Of a DNA stretch of 20,847 nucleotides, positions 8,778 through 16,402 are shown piece after piece. A model generated the notes under the pieces. The model was not told the DNA's origin. It did not search any database and saw nothing but the letters and a program-made list of their open reading frames with translations. The first letter of the stretch is position 1. Every line of letters begins with the position of its first letter. The position numbers were made by a program, and so were the translations under genes. The stretch spans positions 1 to 20,847 of the forward strand of contig DAIEML010000008.1 in the NCBI GenBank assembly GCA_027349615.1. The letters are read 5' to 3'. Source of the DNA: Ignavibacteriales bacterium. Lineage in GTDB: Bacteria > Bacteroidota > Ignavibacteria > Ignavibacteriales > Ignavibacteriaceae.

Positions 8778-9615
8778 TATTCAATTTCATTTCATCAAAT
8801 AATTTTCTAAACTTTTTAACGTCTTCCCAGCAGTCTCTCTTCCAATTTGGATTTCTAAGCAAAGCTGCCGGATGAAAAGTAACCATTACTTTTGCATTTT
8901 CAAACTCGAAAAGTTTTCCCCGCAAATTTGTAAGAGAATCCTTTTTCTTTAACAAACCATGAGCTGCTGTTAGTCCCAAGCATAAAATTAATTTCGGTTT
9001 GATTAATTCAATCTGTTTTTTCAAATACGGCATACAAGAATCCATTTCTTGAGGCAGTGGAGTTCTATTTCCAGGTGGCCGGCATTTAACAATATTTGCA
9101 ATGTATACTTCTTCGCGTTCAAAATTAATTGCTTTTAAAATATCTGTTAGAAGTTTTCCGGCGCGGCCAACAAAGGGTAAACCTTGTGCATCTTCATCCG
9201 CACCGGGGCCTTCTCCAATTGTCATTACATCCGCATTAGGATTTCCGGATCCAAATACAAATTTATTTCTCGTTGCACCAAGCGGACATTTTTGGCAATT
9301 ACAAATTTGTTTGTTTAGTTCATCAAGATTTTTTGAATTTTCCCAATTTTCTTTTTGTTCGAAGAAAGAATGTTCTTCCAATTTTGTTTTCTTTGTTTCA
9401 GATATAAAAGATAGAGCTTCTAACTGTGAATTTTTTGAGTCAACTGGTTCCTTAACTTTTAAGTTAGAAGAAGATTCTTTATAAATATTCTCTTTAGTAT
9501 TTTCTACAACAACTGTTCTTCGTTTCAATAATTTATCCTGGAAAAGTTCATCGCCAAAAACTTCTTTTTGATCTTTTAGAACTTCTATTAATTGTTTTTT
9601 AAAAATATCTTTCAT
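8764..9615 (-). CDS. Family 4 uracil-DNA glycosylase with long N-terminal extension
   Basis: Removes uracil from DNA to begin base-excision repair. The catalytic domain spans about 100-275. The four iron-sulphur cysteines are C107, C110, C178 and C194; the spacing between the last two (16) equals that of the Thermus family-4 enzyme. Motif GEGPGADEDAQGLPFVGRAG at 134-153 and FHPAALLRNP at 247-256 are the active-site signatures. Family 4 enzymes are usually near 200 residues. This one is 283 because of about 100 N-terminal residues rich in Lys, Glu and Ser with no recognisable fold, probably disordered. The dnaB start lies inside its end (14-nt overlap), linking uracil repair and the replicative helicase in one transcript. 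A promoter precedes it at 9662-9692. Confidence 0.93.
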   Translation of the reverse strand: MKDIFKKQLIEVLKDQKEVFGDELFQDKLLKRRTVVVENTKENIYKESSSNLKVKEPVDSKNSQLEALSFISETKKTKLEEHSFFEQKENWENSKNLDELNKQICNCQKCPLGATRNKFVFGSGNPNADVMTIGEGPGADEDAQGLPFVGRAGKLLTDILKAINFEREEVYIANIVKCRPPGNRTPLPQEMDSCMPYLKKQIELIKPKLILCLGLTAAHGLLKKKDSLTNLRGKLFEFENAKVMVTFHPAALLRNPNWKRDCWEDVKKFRKLFDEMKLNNGEN

Positions 9616-9661
9616 AAAAAAATTTAAGGAATGAATATTTACAATTCAAATCCACTTCCGG

Positions 9662-9692
9662 CAAAATTAATGTCGCGCAAATTATAAAACAA
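9662..9692 (-). promoter_or_regulatory. Promoter TTG-N20-TAnnTTTG for the glycosylase-dnaB-DUF1460 operon
   Basis: Reading the minus strand, TTG at 9692-9690 is followed by exactly 20 nt and then TAATTTTG at 9669-9662, a full match to TAnnTTTG. The predicted start of transcription is near 9655, about 40 nt before the ATG at 9615. It lies in the 149-nt gap after coaBC, the longest gap in that area. The rplM promoter has the same layout and the same spacing. Confidence 0.5.
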
Positions 9693-9764
9693 CTTCTTTA
9701 AAAAATTTAATATTGAAATTTTTGAATCTTGTAAGAATGAAGCTTTTACCGGAGATTTAATCAG

Positions 9765-10982
9765 CTAATTTTTTTTAATCTTAATTATTTCGGAAAGAAT
9801 TTTATTTGCGGCTTGAAATTTTGATAGTAACGGAAATTTTATTTGCTTGCCGGTTTTATTGATCAAAGTGATTTTATTCGTATCAACTTCGAATCCGCTT
9901 TTTTTATCTTTTAACGAATTTAAAGCTATCATATCAAGATTTTTAGCAGCTAATTTTTTTGAAGCATTATTAATTTCGTTATCGGTTTCCAAAGCAAACC
10001 CGACAACAATTTTATCTTTCTTTTCTATCGAAGCCAAAATGTCGTTAGTTTCTGTAAGTTTAATTGAAGTCAGTTTATCTTCTTTTTTAATTTTTTTATT
10101 TGAAATATTTGATGGTTTGTAATCAGCAACTGCGGCAGACATAACTAAAACATCATTTTCTTTTATTTGCTTCTCAACTTCTTTTTTCATTTCCAAAGCA
10201 GATCTTACCTTAATCAATTTTATTTCTGGATAAATTATTTCTTTAACCGGACCAGATATCAAAGTAACATTTGCGCCTCTAAGAAACGCTGCTTTGGCAA
10301 TTTCAAATCCCATTTTACCTGAAGAACGATTGCCGAGAAATCTTACCGGATCAATATCTTCGTAAGTTGGTCCGGCAGTAACAAGAATTTTTTTAGAAGA
10401 CAAATCTTTTTTATAGCCAGAAATTATTAATTCTGAAGCGTCAATAATTTTTTCCGTATCTGGAAATCTTCCTTTCCCTAAAAGTCCGCTTGCTAATTCT
10501 CCTTCTTCTGCTTGTAAAATATAAATACCATTTTCTTCTAATGTATGAATATTTTTTTGAGTAATTTTATTTTCATACATGTCAACATCAGCAGCCGGAG
10601 CAATCAATAAAGGACTTCTTAATGCGGAAACTAAAGTTGTTAAAGCATTATCGGCAAAACCATGCGCAATTTTTGCAACTGTGTTTACTGTGCATGGTGC
10701 AATTATCATTAAGTCTGCCCAGACTGCATAATCGATATGCCAAGTAGAAAAATCAGTTCCGTTTTTTTGAGACTGCGGAAAAATATTAATTATTACTTCG
10801 TGTTTTGAAAGAGTAGAAAAAGTAAGCGGAGAAATAAATTCAGCAGCAGAAGGAGTCATAACAACTTTTACTTCTGCGCCTCTTTTAATTAGTTCTCTTA
10901 AAAGAATAGCTGATTTATAAGCAGCGATGCAACCGGTTACACCAAGAATGATTTTCTTACCGGATAAAATATCATCGCTCAT
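9765..10982 (-). CDS. coaBC: Bifunctional phosphopantothenoylcysteine decarboxylase / phosphopantothenate-cysteine ligase
   Basis: Makes 4'-phosphopantetheine for CoA in two steps: CoaB joins cysteine to phosphopantothenate with CTP, and FMN-dependent CoaC decarboxylates the product. The CoaC half is about 1-190: GVTGCIAAYKS at 14-24, H82 in WHIDYAVWAD (equivalent of E. coli His75), and APCTVNTVAKIAHGFADN at 95-112. The CoaB half is about 195-400: NRSSGKMG at 218-225, AAVADY at 283-288, KIKK at 297-300, NDIL at 313-316, GFALET at 328-333. Two residues important in E. coli CoaC differ. The PxMN Asn is D132 (PAAD), and the Cys of LACG is S165 (GELASGLLGKGRF). I recall similar Asp and Ser variants in Bacteroidota homologues, so this is probably a clade trait and not decay. 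It follows rpoZ by about 80 nt, the usual gmk-rpoZ-coaBC order. Confidence 0.94.
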   Translation of the reverse strand: MSDDILSGKKIILGVTGCIAAYKSAILLRELIKRGAEVKVVMTPSAAEFISPLTFSTLSKHEVIINIFPQSQKNGTDFSTWHIDYAVWADLMIIAPCTVNTVAKIAHGFADNALTTLVSALRSPLLIAPAADVDMYENKITQKNIHTLEENGIYILQAEEGELASGLLGKGRFPDTEKIIDASELIISGYKKDLSSKKILVTAGPTYEDIDPVRFLGNRSSGKMGFEIAKAAFLRGANVTLISGPVKEIIYPEIKLIKVRSALEMKKEVEKQIKENDVLVMSAAVADYKPSNISNKKIKKEDKLTSIKLTETNDILASIEKKDKIVVGFALETDNEINNASKKLAAKNLDMIALNSLKDKKSGFEVDTNKITLINKTGKQIKFPLLSKFQAANKILSEIIKIKKN

Positions 10983-11062
10983 TTTTTACTCGAGAAATTA
11001 ATGGAAAAAATTCCGTTAAAAAGTTAATCTGCAATCCCCCTTAGTAATTTAATTTCTAAATT

Positions 11063-11356
11063 CTATTTATTTTTATATCTAAATTCAACTTTACCATCAA
11101 GCAATTCACCAAGTGCTTGGATGTGCGGCTTTTCTCTTTTTTCAAATTCGAATGCAATTTTAAGTTGAGCTGGGTTTATAATATCTTCGCTTTCATCTTC
11201 ATTTCCAGTAGTCGGAATTGTACTTATCAAAGCATTGAACTCGATTTTGTTATCATCATTTATTTTGCGAGCTTTTTTTGAAACAACAATAATACCTTCA
11301 TAAATATTAGCAGCTCTTTCATCAATTTGGCGTAAATCAACTGGTTGTATTGCCAT
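11063..11356 (-). CDS. rpoZ: RNA polymerase omega subunit (Rpb6-like)
   Basis: Small subunit that helps assemble and stabilise RNA polymerase by clamping the beta' subunit. The product is 97 residues, MAIQPVDLRQIDERAANIYEG and so on. The region with the VVSKKARKIND and FEFEKREKPHIQALGELLDG segments corresponds to the Rpb6/omega helical core in the form found in Bacteroidota-related genomes. I choose the ATG at 11356 over the TTG directly before it (11359), because AGGAG then sits at an ordinary 8-nt spacing. The gene starts right after the gmk stop codon. An acidic stretch in the middle (NEDESED) is a lineage-specific loop. Located between gmk and coaBC as in many bacteria, which supports the call. 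Confidence 0.88.
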   Translation of the reverse strand: MAIQPVDLRQIDERAANIYEGIIVVSKKARKINDDNKIEFNALISTIPTTGNEDESEDIINPAQLKIAFEFEKREKPHIQALGELLDGKVEFRYKNK

Positions 11357-11359
11357 CAA

Positions 11360-11935
11360 TTATTCTCCTTGCTTTATTATTTTACTAATTAAATTTTTTG
11401 TTTCTGAAAACGCTTTATCCAGATCCTTATTTTCGATAAGATAATCAAATTTATGTTTTAAACTTAATTCCATTTTTGCTCTATCAATCCGCTTCTTATA
11501 ATCTGTTTCATCTTCAGTATTTCTGTTTCTAAGTCTATTTTCTAATTCTTCAAAACTTGGCGGATAAAAAAAGATCAAAATTGATTCAGGATAAATTCTT
11601 TTTAATTCTAAGGCACCTTTAACATCAATCTCAACAACTATTGATTTGCCTTGTTCAATGTTATTTTGGATAAAACTTTTATAAGTACCGTAATAATAAT
11701 CGTAAAATTTTTCCCATTCTACAAATTCACCGTCTTCTATTTTTTTCTTAAAATCGCTTTCTGTAATGAAAAAGTAATCAACTCCTTCAATTTCATTTTC
11801 TCTTTTCTGGCGAGTTGTTGCCGAAACAGAAAAAACCAGCTCTGGAAAAACTTTCAGGATTTTTTTTACAATTGTTGTTTTACCGGTTCCGCTGGGTGCA
11901 GAAACAGCAATTATTACTCCCTTATGTCTATTCAA
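11360..11935 (-). CDS. gmk: Guanylate kinase
   Basis: Phosphorylates GMP to GDP with ATP, in the cytoplasm. The 191-residue length fits the family. The P-loop is APSGTGKT at 13-20. The GMP-binding lid follows with TTRQKRENEIEGVDYFF around 41-57, and the FVEWEKFYDYYYGT segment is characteristic. RNRNTEDETDYKKRI in the C-terminal part holds the conserved arginine region. The start is a TTG at 11935 immediately after the tandem stop codons TAA TAA that close yicC; no ATG or GTG is available in frame before the P-loop, so translation probably depends on ribosomes finishing yicC. The order yicC-gmk-rpoZ-coaBC is conserved in many bacterial phyla. Confidence 0.95.
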   Translation of the reverse strand: MNRHKGVIIAVSAPSGTGKTTIVKKILKVFPELVFSVSATTRQKRENEIEGVDYFFITESDFKKKIEDGEFVEWEKFYDYYYGTYKSFIQNNIEQGKSIVVEIDVKGALELKRIYPESILIFFYPPSFEELENRLRNRNTEDETDYKKRIDRAKMELSLKHKFDYLIENKDLDKAFSETKNLISKIIKQGE

Positions 11936-11938
11936 TTA

Positions 11939-12814
11939 TTACTCAATATTTTGAATTTGTTCTCTGATTTTTTCAATTTCTTCTTTAATCAAAACCGTGT
12001 TATGTGTAATTGAAGTTGAAATTGTTTTTGAAGAAATTGTATTCGTTTCTCTATTCATTTCCTGGCAAAGAAAATTTAACTTTCTGCCGGGTTCATCATC
12101 TTTATTAAGACTTTCACTAAAAAATTTTATATGACTTCTTAATCTTACACATTCTTCAGTTATTTCTGCTTTATCAGCAATTATTGCAAGTTCTAGTTCA
12201 AGCCTGTCATTATCAACCTTGGCGTCATCAATTAATAGTTTCACTTTATCTTTTAATTTTTGATAATATTCTTTAACACTGGAATTAGATTCACTTTCAA
12301 TTTCAGCAAGTTTTTCTTCGATAATATCAATACGCTTTCGAAGATCTTTTACTAATTCTTTTCCTTCATTGGCCTTCATTTTAAGCAAAGCATCTAAAGC
12401 CGAAGTAATAGCTTTTTTAATTACTTCAAATTCTTCGTCTGATAAATCGAAATCATTTCCTTCAAAAAGTTCTTTATTATAAAGAAAATGTTCTAATTTC
12501 AGTACTCCGCCAATTTTTGCAGTCTTTTTTATTTTTTTAAGTAATGAGATATAACTTTTAAGTTTTTCATCATTTATAGAAAAAATATTCCCTTCAGAAC
12601 TGTTGCTTTTTATTTGTATTAAAACAGTAAGTTTTCCCCTGCTTATTTTATTTTTTATTAGTTCCCTAATTTCATATTCTTTGTTTATTAAAGATGAAGG
12701 AGTTTTTAAAATAATATCCAAATAGCGGCTGTTTACGCTTTTTGCTTCAACTTCAACTTTTATTTTTGGGTTTTCAGCTGTTCCTTTGCCGTACCCGGTC
12801 ATACTGTAAATCAT
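11939..12814 (-). CDS. YicC/YloC-family endoribonuclease
   Basis: YicC/YloC proteins are reported as endoribonucleases acting in RNA turnover. The sequence shows the family's N-terminal signature MIYSMTGYGKGTAENPKI and the C-terminal DUF1732 block GRKLNFLCQEMNRETNTISSKT, followed by a helical end (IEKIREQIQNIE). I set the start at the ATG at 12814 (291 residues), since homologues begin with M-I-x-S-M-T-G-Y; an in-frame GTG at 12823 would add three residues and has no better ribosome site. Central residues about 150-215 are charged and helical, likely a coiled coil involved in oligomerisation. The gene ends four bases before gmk begins. A weak promoter may lie in the 90-nt gap upstream. Confidence 0.92.
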   Translation of the reverse strand: MIYSMTGYGKGTAENPKIKVEVEAKSVNSRYLDIILKTPSSLINKEYEIRELIKNKISRGKLTVLIQIKSNSSEGNIFSINDEKLKSYISLLKKIKKTAKIGGVLKLEHFLYNKELFEGNDFDLSDEEFEVIKKAITSALDALLKMKANEGKELVKDLRKRIDIIEEKLAEIESESNSSVKEYYQKLKDKVKLLIDDAKVDNDRLELELAIIADKAEITEECVRLRSHIKFFSESLNKDDEPGRKLNFLCQEMNRETNTISSKTISTSITHNTVLIKEEIEKIREQIQNIE

Positions 12815-12904
12815 AAATTCCACTTAAAAAGAATGTAAAAATAACAATTTTAAGGTTTGATTACAAAAATAAGTAACTTTGGTTGCCTTAAGACAAATTC
12901 AAAA

Positions 12905-14899
12905 TTAGAAAGCTTCGCCTAATCCAAAGTTAAGTTCGATATTATTAAAGAAATGCTGATTCCAATTATTCCAAATAAGTAATCTATTTGAAGGATCGTA
13001 AAGTTTGACGGCAAGGTCTATTCTAAATGGCGCTACTGGTGTGTAATATCTAAATCCTAATCCTGAAGCGACCGCAATTCCATTCCATGTAAATTGATTG
13101 TAACCAAGCCAAGTGTTTCCATAATCAGTAAATAATGCAAATCCTAAGTTGTCTGAAAATCTTCTTCTGAATTCAAATGATCCTTCAAACAAAACAGATC
13201 CGCCGACAAAACTAATTCCTTGAATTCCTCTAACTACTTGACTTCCTTCAGGCACCAATTCATTTGATCTCCAGCCGCGGATTGATGTACTTCCCCCGGC
13301 ATAGAAGGTTCGGTTTATCGGCACACTTGAAAAATCGCCATAGTAAACTTGAATATTTCCAGCCTTTAATTTGAATGCAGCAATTGAGTTAAGACTTCGA
13401 TCAAGCGAAACATAATATGATCCGCCAATTTGCACTTTATAAAATCCTGCCGTGCCGGAATTTTTTTGCCCAAAAGAATTACCTTCTTCAAAGTGAAAAG
13501 AAAGATTATAACCACGTGTGGGGAAAAGTATATTATCAGCTGTTGTTGATGCGGCATCAGCAGCAATATCAGAAACTAATTTTGTTGATAAGCTGTCGTT
13601 AAAAATCCTGTAAACTTCATTTGATTGTTCTAAAGTATAAGATGTACTTAAGTGATTTACGAAAGTATAAGTTGGAAGTTCAAATTCCAGTGTAACTTTT
13701 GAACCGTAAAGAGTGTTATTATAATCTTGTTGTTTATTTATTGTAACATAAGTTTCCCAAGTTCCGAAAATCGGTTTTTCAAAAACATAAGGTTGATCAA
13801 TTATAATTCTAGAATCGACATATCCAAGCAATGTTGTATCACGAAATGAAAATCTGCTTACCAAATTTTTAATATCTGCTCTAAAAATATCTTGAACACC
13901 AAACGAAGAACTCAAAGTAAGTTTCCTTGCGTCGCCTAGAAAATTTTTTCTGATATATGAAAAACCAAGACCAACGTTAAAAGCACTTTGTTGGTTATTT
14001 AAAATTACTTCCGGTGAAAGTTCGTTCATTAATCCAATGTTTCCATCTAATCTAATTGGCACTTTGCTGTCGGTAGTGTCACTTCCTACACCGGACAAAA
14101 GTACCGAATTAAATAGCCCTGTTCGGTACAATCTTACCGTGCTTCTTCTTAATTCATCAAGATCATAAGTATCTCCGGATTTAATTCCGGAAATATCTCT
14201 CAATAAACCATTTTCAACTAAATGAGCACCTTCGCCGGTTTTATTTATTAATATTGTATCTATCGAATATTTCTTTCCTAGAAAAAAGAAAATATTTACG
14301 TCAGCTTTAAAATGAGAAGTATCTTTTATAATTACCGTAGTATCATTATACTTTGCGAACATATATCCGCTGTTTCTAAGATCAGTAATTACTTTGTTTG
14401 TATTATCCTGAATAATACTTTCAGAATATCTTTTATTTGTATCAAGTGAAATCTCGTTATAAATATTGTCATAAATATTTCCTGGAAGTTTATCCAACCC
14501 TGTTAATGTTAATTTTCCAAAAGTGAAAGGTTTACTTTCGAAAATTAAATATGTTAAATCTACTTTTCTTGCTGAGGTATCAATTTCATATTTATAATTG
14601 AAAGATGCGTCGAAGAAGCCGTTAGAATTGTAATAATCTTTTAAAGCATTCAAATCGATTTGAATATTTGTCGAATCAAAATAAACCGGTTCTTTACCAA
14701 AGCTTGTAAAAGAGTTTAGAAATTTCCAAAACCACCATGGCGTGGTTCGTGAGTAAATTACTTCCTGAAGGGCAGAACTAGAAAATGAATTGTTTCCGCT
14801 GAACTTAATTGAATTGAGTTCGAATTGAGATCCGGATTGGGCTATCAATTGAAGGTTAACAATTAAAATAAAAAAAACAATTTTCAGCTTATGGGACAT
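12905..14899 (-). CDS. BamA/TamA (Omp85) family outer-membrane protein
   Basis: A 664-residue outer-membrane protein. A signal peptide (MSHKLKIVFFILIVNLQLIAQ) is followed by about three POTRA domains (roughly 25-110, 110-215 and 215-285; FELNSIKFSGNNSFSSSAL, KPFTFGKLTLTGLDKL, KKYSIDTILIN), and then by a C-terminal 16-strand barrel. GGSTSIRGWR is the barrel-lumen RGxx motif of Omp85 proteins, and GFRYYTPVAPFRIDLAVKL plus the C-terminal Phe are typical last strands. Three POTRA domains and the length suggest a TamA-like translocase and not the main BamA, which normally has five, but the substrate cannot be told. It is the third gene of the L,D-transpeptidase-like/lipoprotein/barrel set, 54 nt after the lipoprotein, so the three may cooperate at the envelope. 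Confidence 0.9.
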   Translation of the reverse strand: MSHKLKIVFFILIVNLQLIAQSGSQFELNSIKFSGNNSFSSSALQEVIYSRTTPWWFWKFLNSFTSFGKEPVYFDSTNIQIDLNALKDYYNSNGFFDASFNYKYEIDTSARKVDLTYLIFESKPFTFGKLTLTGLDKLPGNIYDNIYNEISLDTNKRYSESIIQDNTNKVITDLRNSGYMFAKYNDTTVIIKDTSHFKADVNIFFFLGKKYSIDTILINKTGEGAHLVENGLLRDISGIKSGDTYDLDELRRSTVRLYRTGLFNSVLLSGVGSDTTDSKVPIRLDGNIGLMNELSPEVILNNQQSAFNVGLGFSYIRKNFLGDARKLTLSSSFGVQDIFRADIKNLVSRFSFRDTTLLGYVDSRIIIDQPYVFEKPIFGTWETYVTINKQQDYNNTLYGSKVTLEFELPTYTFVNHLSTSYTLEQSNEVYRIFNDSLSTKLVSDIAADAASTTADNILFPTRGYNLSFHFEEGNSFGQKNSGTAGFYKVQIGGSYYVSLDRSLNSIAAFKLKAGNIQVYYGDFSSVPINRTFYAGGSTSIRGWRSNELVPEGSQVVRGIQGISFVGGSVLFEGSFEFRRRFSDNLGFALFTDYGNTWLGYNQFTWNGIAVASGLGFRYYTPVAPFRIDLAVKLYDPSNRLLIWNNWNQHFFNNIELNFGLGEAF

Positions 14900-14953
14900 A
14901 TTCGAATAGTTACTTCCTAGTAAAATAAAACAAAATAAATGAATGGAAGAATT

Positions 14954-15571
14954 TTAATATTTCAATTCTATATCTTTAGAAACAATTTGAACCGAAGGAT
15001 AATCTCTTTTAAAAATACTTATAAAAAAATTTTTAACTTCCGGAAGATCAATATTTTCAGAAAGGTAAAGTGAAACATTCGACCCAGGCTGAGTAACTAA
15101 ATGAGCTGTGTATATTTTTCCTTCTTTATAATTAACTAAGTAAGAATAAACTTCACCTCCGCCGCTTCCTAAAAAATAATCCTGAGAATTATAATAAATT
15201 AATTCATAATCAAAAATCGGAAATTTTATTTTTTGAACCAGGCACTGCTTGAATGATCCGTTTAATAATGGTGTTTGAAATACAATTTTTAATTGATCGC
15301 TTTCCATTTTTAAAAGAACAAATTTTACTCCCCACTGTTTTGGGCTCTGAGATTCAGTTCCAGTGGCTATTTCTATAGTTGAGTCTTGATCAAATTTACC
15401 TTTGTATGCAAATTTAACATCGCTGCCCAAAATATTTTTAGCTTGTTGAAGAACTACTTCAGGATTTGCATAATCAATTTTATTTATATCATCATCAGAT
15501 TTATTCTTTGTGCAGGAAAACGATATCAAACTTATTAATATCAAAATGTAATTTTTTTTATTTGATAACAA
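14954..15571 (-). CDS. Small lipoprotein of unknown function, TTG start
   Basis: I do not recognise the family. The 205-residue product begins MLSNKKNYILILISLISFSC; the Cys at 20 with the following TKNKSDDD fits a lipoprotein signal of the loose type seen in Bacteroidota-like bacteria, with Asp/Ser-rich residues after the Cys. The start is a TTG at 15571, inside the end of the upstream gene (14-nt overlap), with GAAAGGGA about 6 nt before it; an in-frame stop lies just upstream and no ATG precedes the signal sequence. The body alternates short strands (VKFAYKGKFDQDSTIEIATG, KFVLLKMESDQLKIVF, GGEVYSYLVNYKEGKIY) and looks mostly beta. Position between the transpeptidase-like gene and an Omp85 gene suggests a periplasm-facing partner. 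Function unknown. Confidence 0.8.
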   Translation of the reverse strand: MLSNKKNYILILISLISFSCTKNKSDDDINKIDYANPEVVLQQAKNILGSDVKFAYKGKFDQDSTIEIATGTESQSPKQWGVKFVLLKMESDQLKIVFQTPLLNGSFKQCLVQKIKFPIFDYELIYYNSQDYFLGSGGGEVYSYLVNYKEGKIYTAHLVTQPGSNVSLYLSENIDLPEVKNFFISIFKRDYPSVQIVSKDIELKY

Positions 15572-16250
15572 CTTTTGTCCCTTTCTTTACTACTGAATAT
15601 AACTCATCTATACTTTCATTACTAATTGCAATCGATCCGTCGGTCCAATTATAATTAAATGGTAAATATCTGAAAACGAAATTTAATCTTCCTATTCCTT
15701 GGATTCCAATATTTCCGCCTAACTCAGTATTTGCATCAGGGCATTGACCATAAGTACACTCAAATCTTATTCGGTCATATTCATCTTGAGTTATTAATCC
15801 TTTTTTCAAAGCTTCAGCGGCATCTTTTTCATTAGGATAATTTATTCTGAAAAATTTATAATATTTGTTGACTGTATCAATTTCACATATTTGATAATCG
15901 CCAACAGGAGTTGCTAAATCTCCCGCTTTATTTTTGGGAATATTTACGTTTCTTCCGAAATTTGCACGGTAAGATTTTATGAGAACTGTATCTTCATATA
16001 AATTTAAAGTATAAGATTGACGATTAATTATAATGTTTGGATCTTCGAGCTTTGTAAATCCTTTATCAGTTATATCTTGACTTAAAGGAACATCTCTTAA
16101 ATTTAAAATAACTCCATAAGCAATACAGCCAATTATAAATAATATTATTCCACCGCTAAAAAAAACTACATTCCTTATCAAATTTGAATTTAGATAAGAC
16201 AAATATTTTTCTATTCTTTCCTTATTCAAATATGATTTTTCTTTATTCAT
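15558..16250 (-). CDS. YkuD-fold L,D-transpeptidase-like protein lacking catalytic Cys and His
   Basis: A 230-residue protein with a short cytoplasmic start, one membrane helix at about 27-48 (NVVFFSGGIILFIIGCIAYG) and a periplasmic YkuD-like domain. Family features are clear: TPVGDYQI at 114-121, RINYPNEKDAAEALKKG at 135-151, LGGNIGIQG at 177-185, and NWTDGSIAISNESIDELY at 201-218. Active L,D-transpeptidases of this type read I-H-G and W-T-x-G-C-I; here the His is Q184 and the catalytic Cys is S206 (codons CAA and TCG, checked in the DNA). The fold is therefore kept while the two key catalytic residues are replaced, making it a probable pseudoenzyme, perhaps a peptidoglycan-binding or scaffold protein. 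The frame is intact over the full length, so it is not a decayed gene. It heads the lipoprotein-Omp85 cluster after the frr terminator. Confidence 0.85.
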   Translation of the reverse strand: MNKEKSYLNKERIEKYLSYLNSNLIRNVVFFSGGIILFIIGCIAYGVILNLRDVPLSQDITDKGFTKLEDPNIIINRQSYTLNLYEDTVLIKSYRANFGRNVNIPKNKAGDLATPVGDYQICEIDTVNKYYKFFRINYPNEKDAAEALKKGLITQDEYDRIRFECTYGQCPDANTELGGNIGIQGIGRLNFVFRYLPFNYNWTDGSIAISNESIDELYSVVKKGTKVVIK

Positions 16251-16350
16251 TAAAAAATAAATTATAAAATAGTCTTAATCTCTTGTTTATCAATTTAAAA
16301 ATTAAATAAAATTACCTAAATATTAAATTAAGAACTTTAGAAATGGTATA

Positions 16351-16385
16351 AAAAAAACCCAACTTCATTTAAGAAATTGGGTTTT
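16351..16385 (-). terminator. Rho-independent terminator after frr
   Basis: On the minus strand, AAAACCCAA (16385-16377) pairs with TTGGGTTTT (16362-16354) across a 14-nt loop, a 9-bp stem, followed by more T so that the run of T is seven long. It lies 18 nt past the frr stop and separates the pyrH-frr unit from the transpeptidase-like gene. Confidence 0.85.
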
Positions 16386-16402
16386 AAAAAGTTGGAACAA
16401 AT

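Noticed and set aside
12864..12897. TTTG-N22-TATTTTTG upstream of yicC
   Set aside because: Elements match, but the spacing is two bases longer than in the better examples; kept only as a weak possibility.
13366..13602. Short open frames on both strands inside the Omp85 gene
   Set aside because: They lie wholly within a well-supported gene, lack ribosome sites and have no recognisable features; the same holds for other small frames opposite real genes, such as those in rpsB, coaBC and the glycosylase gene.
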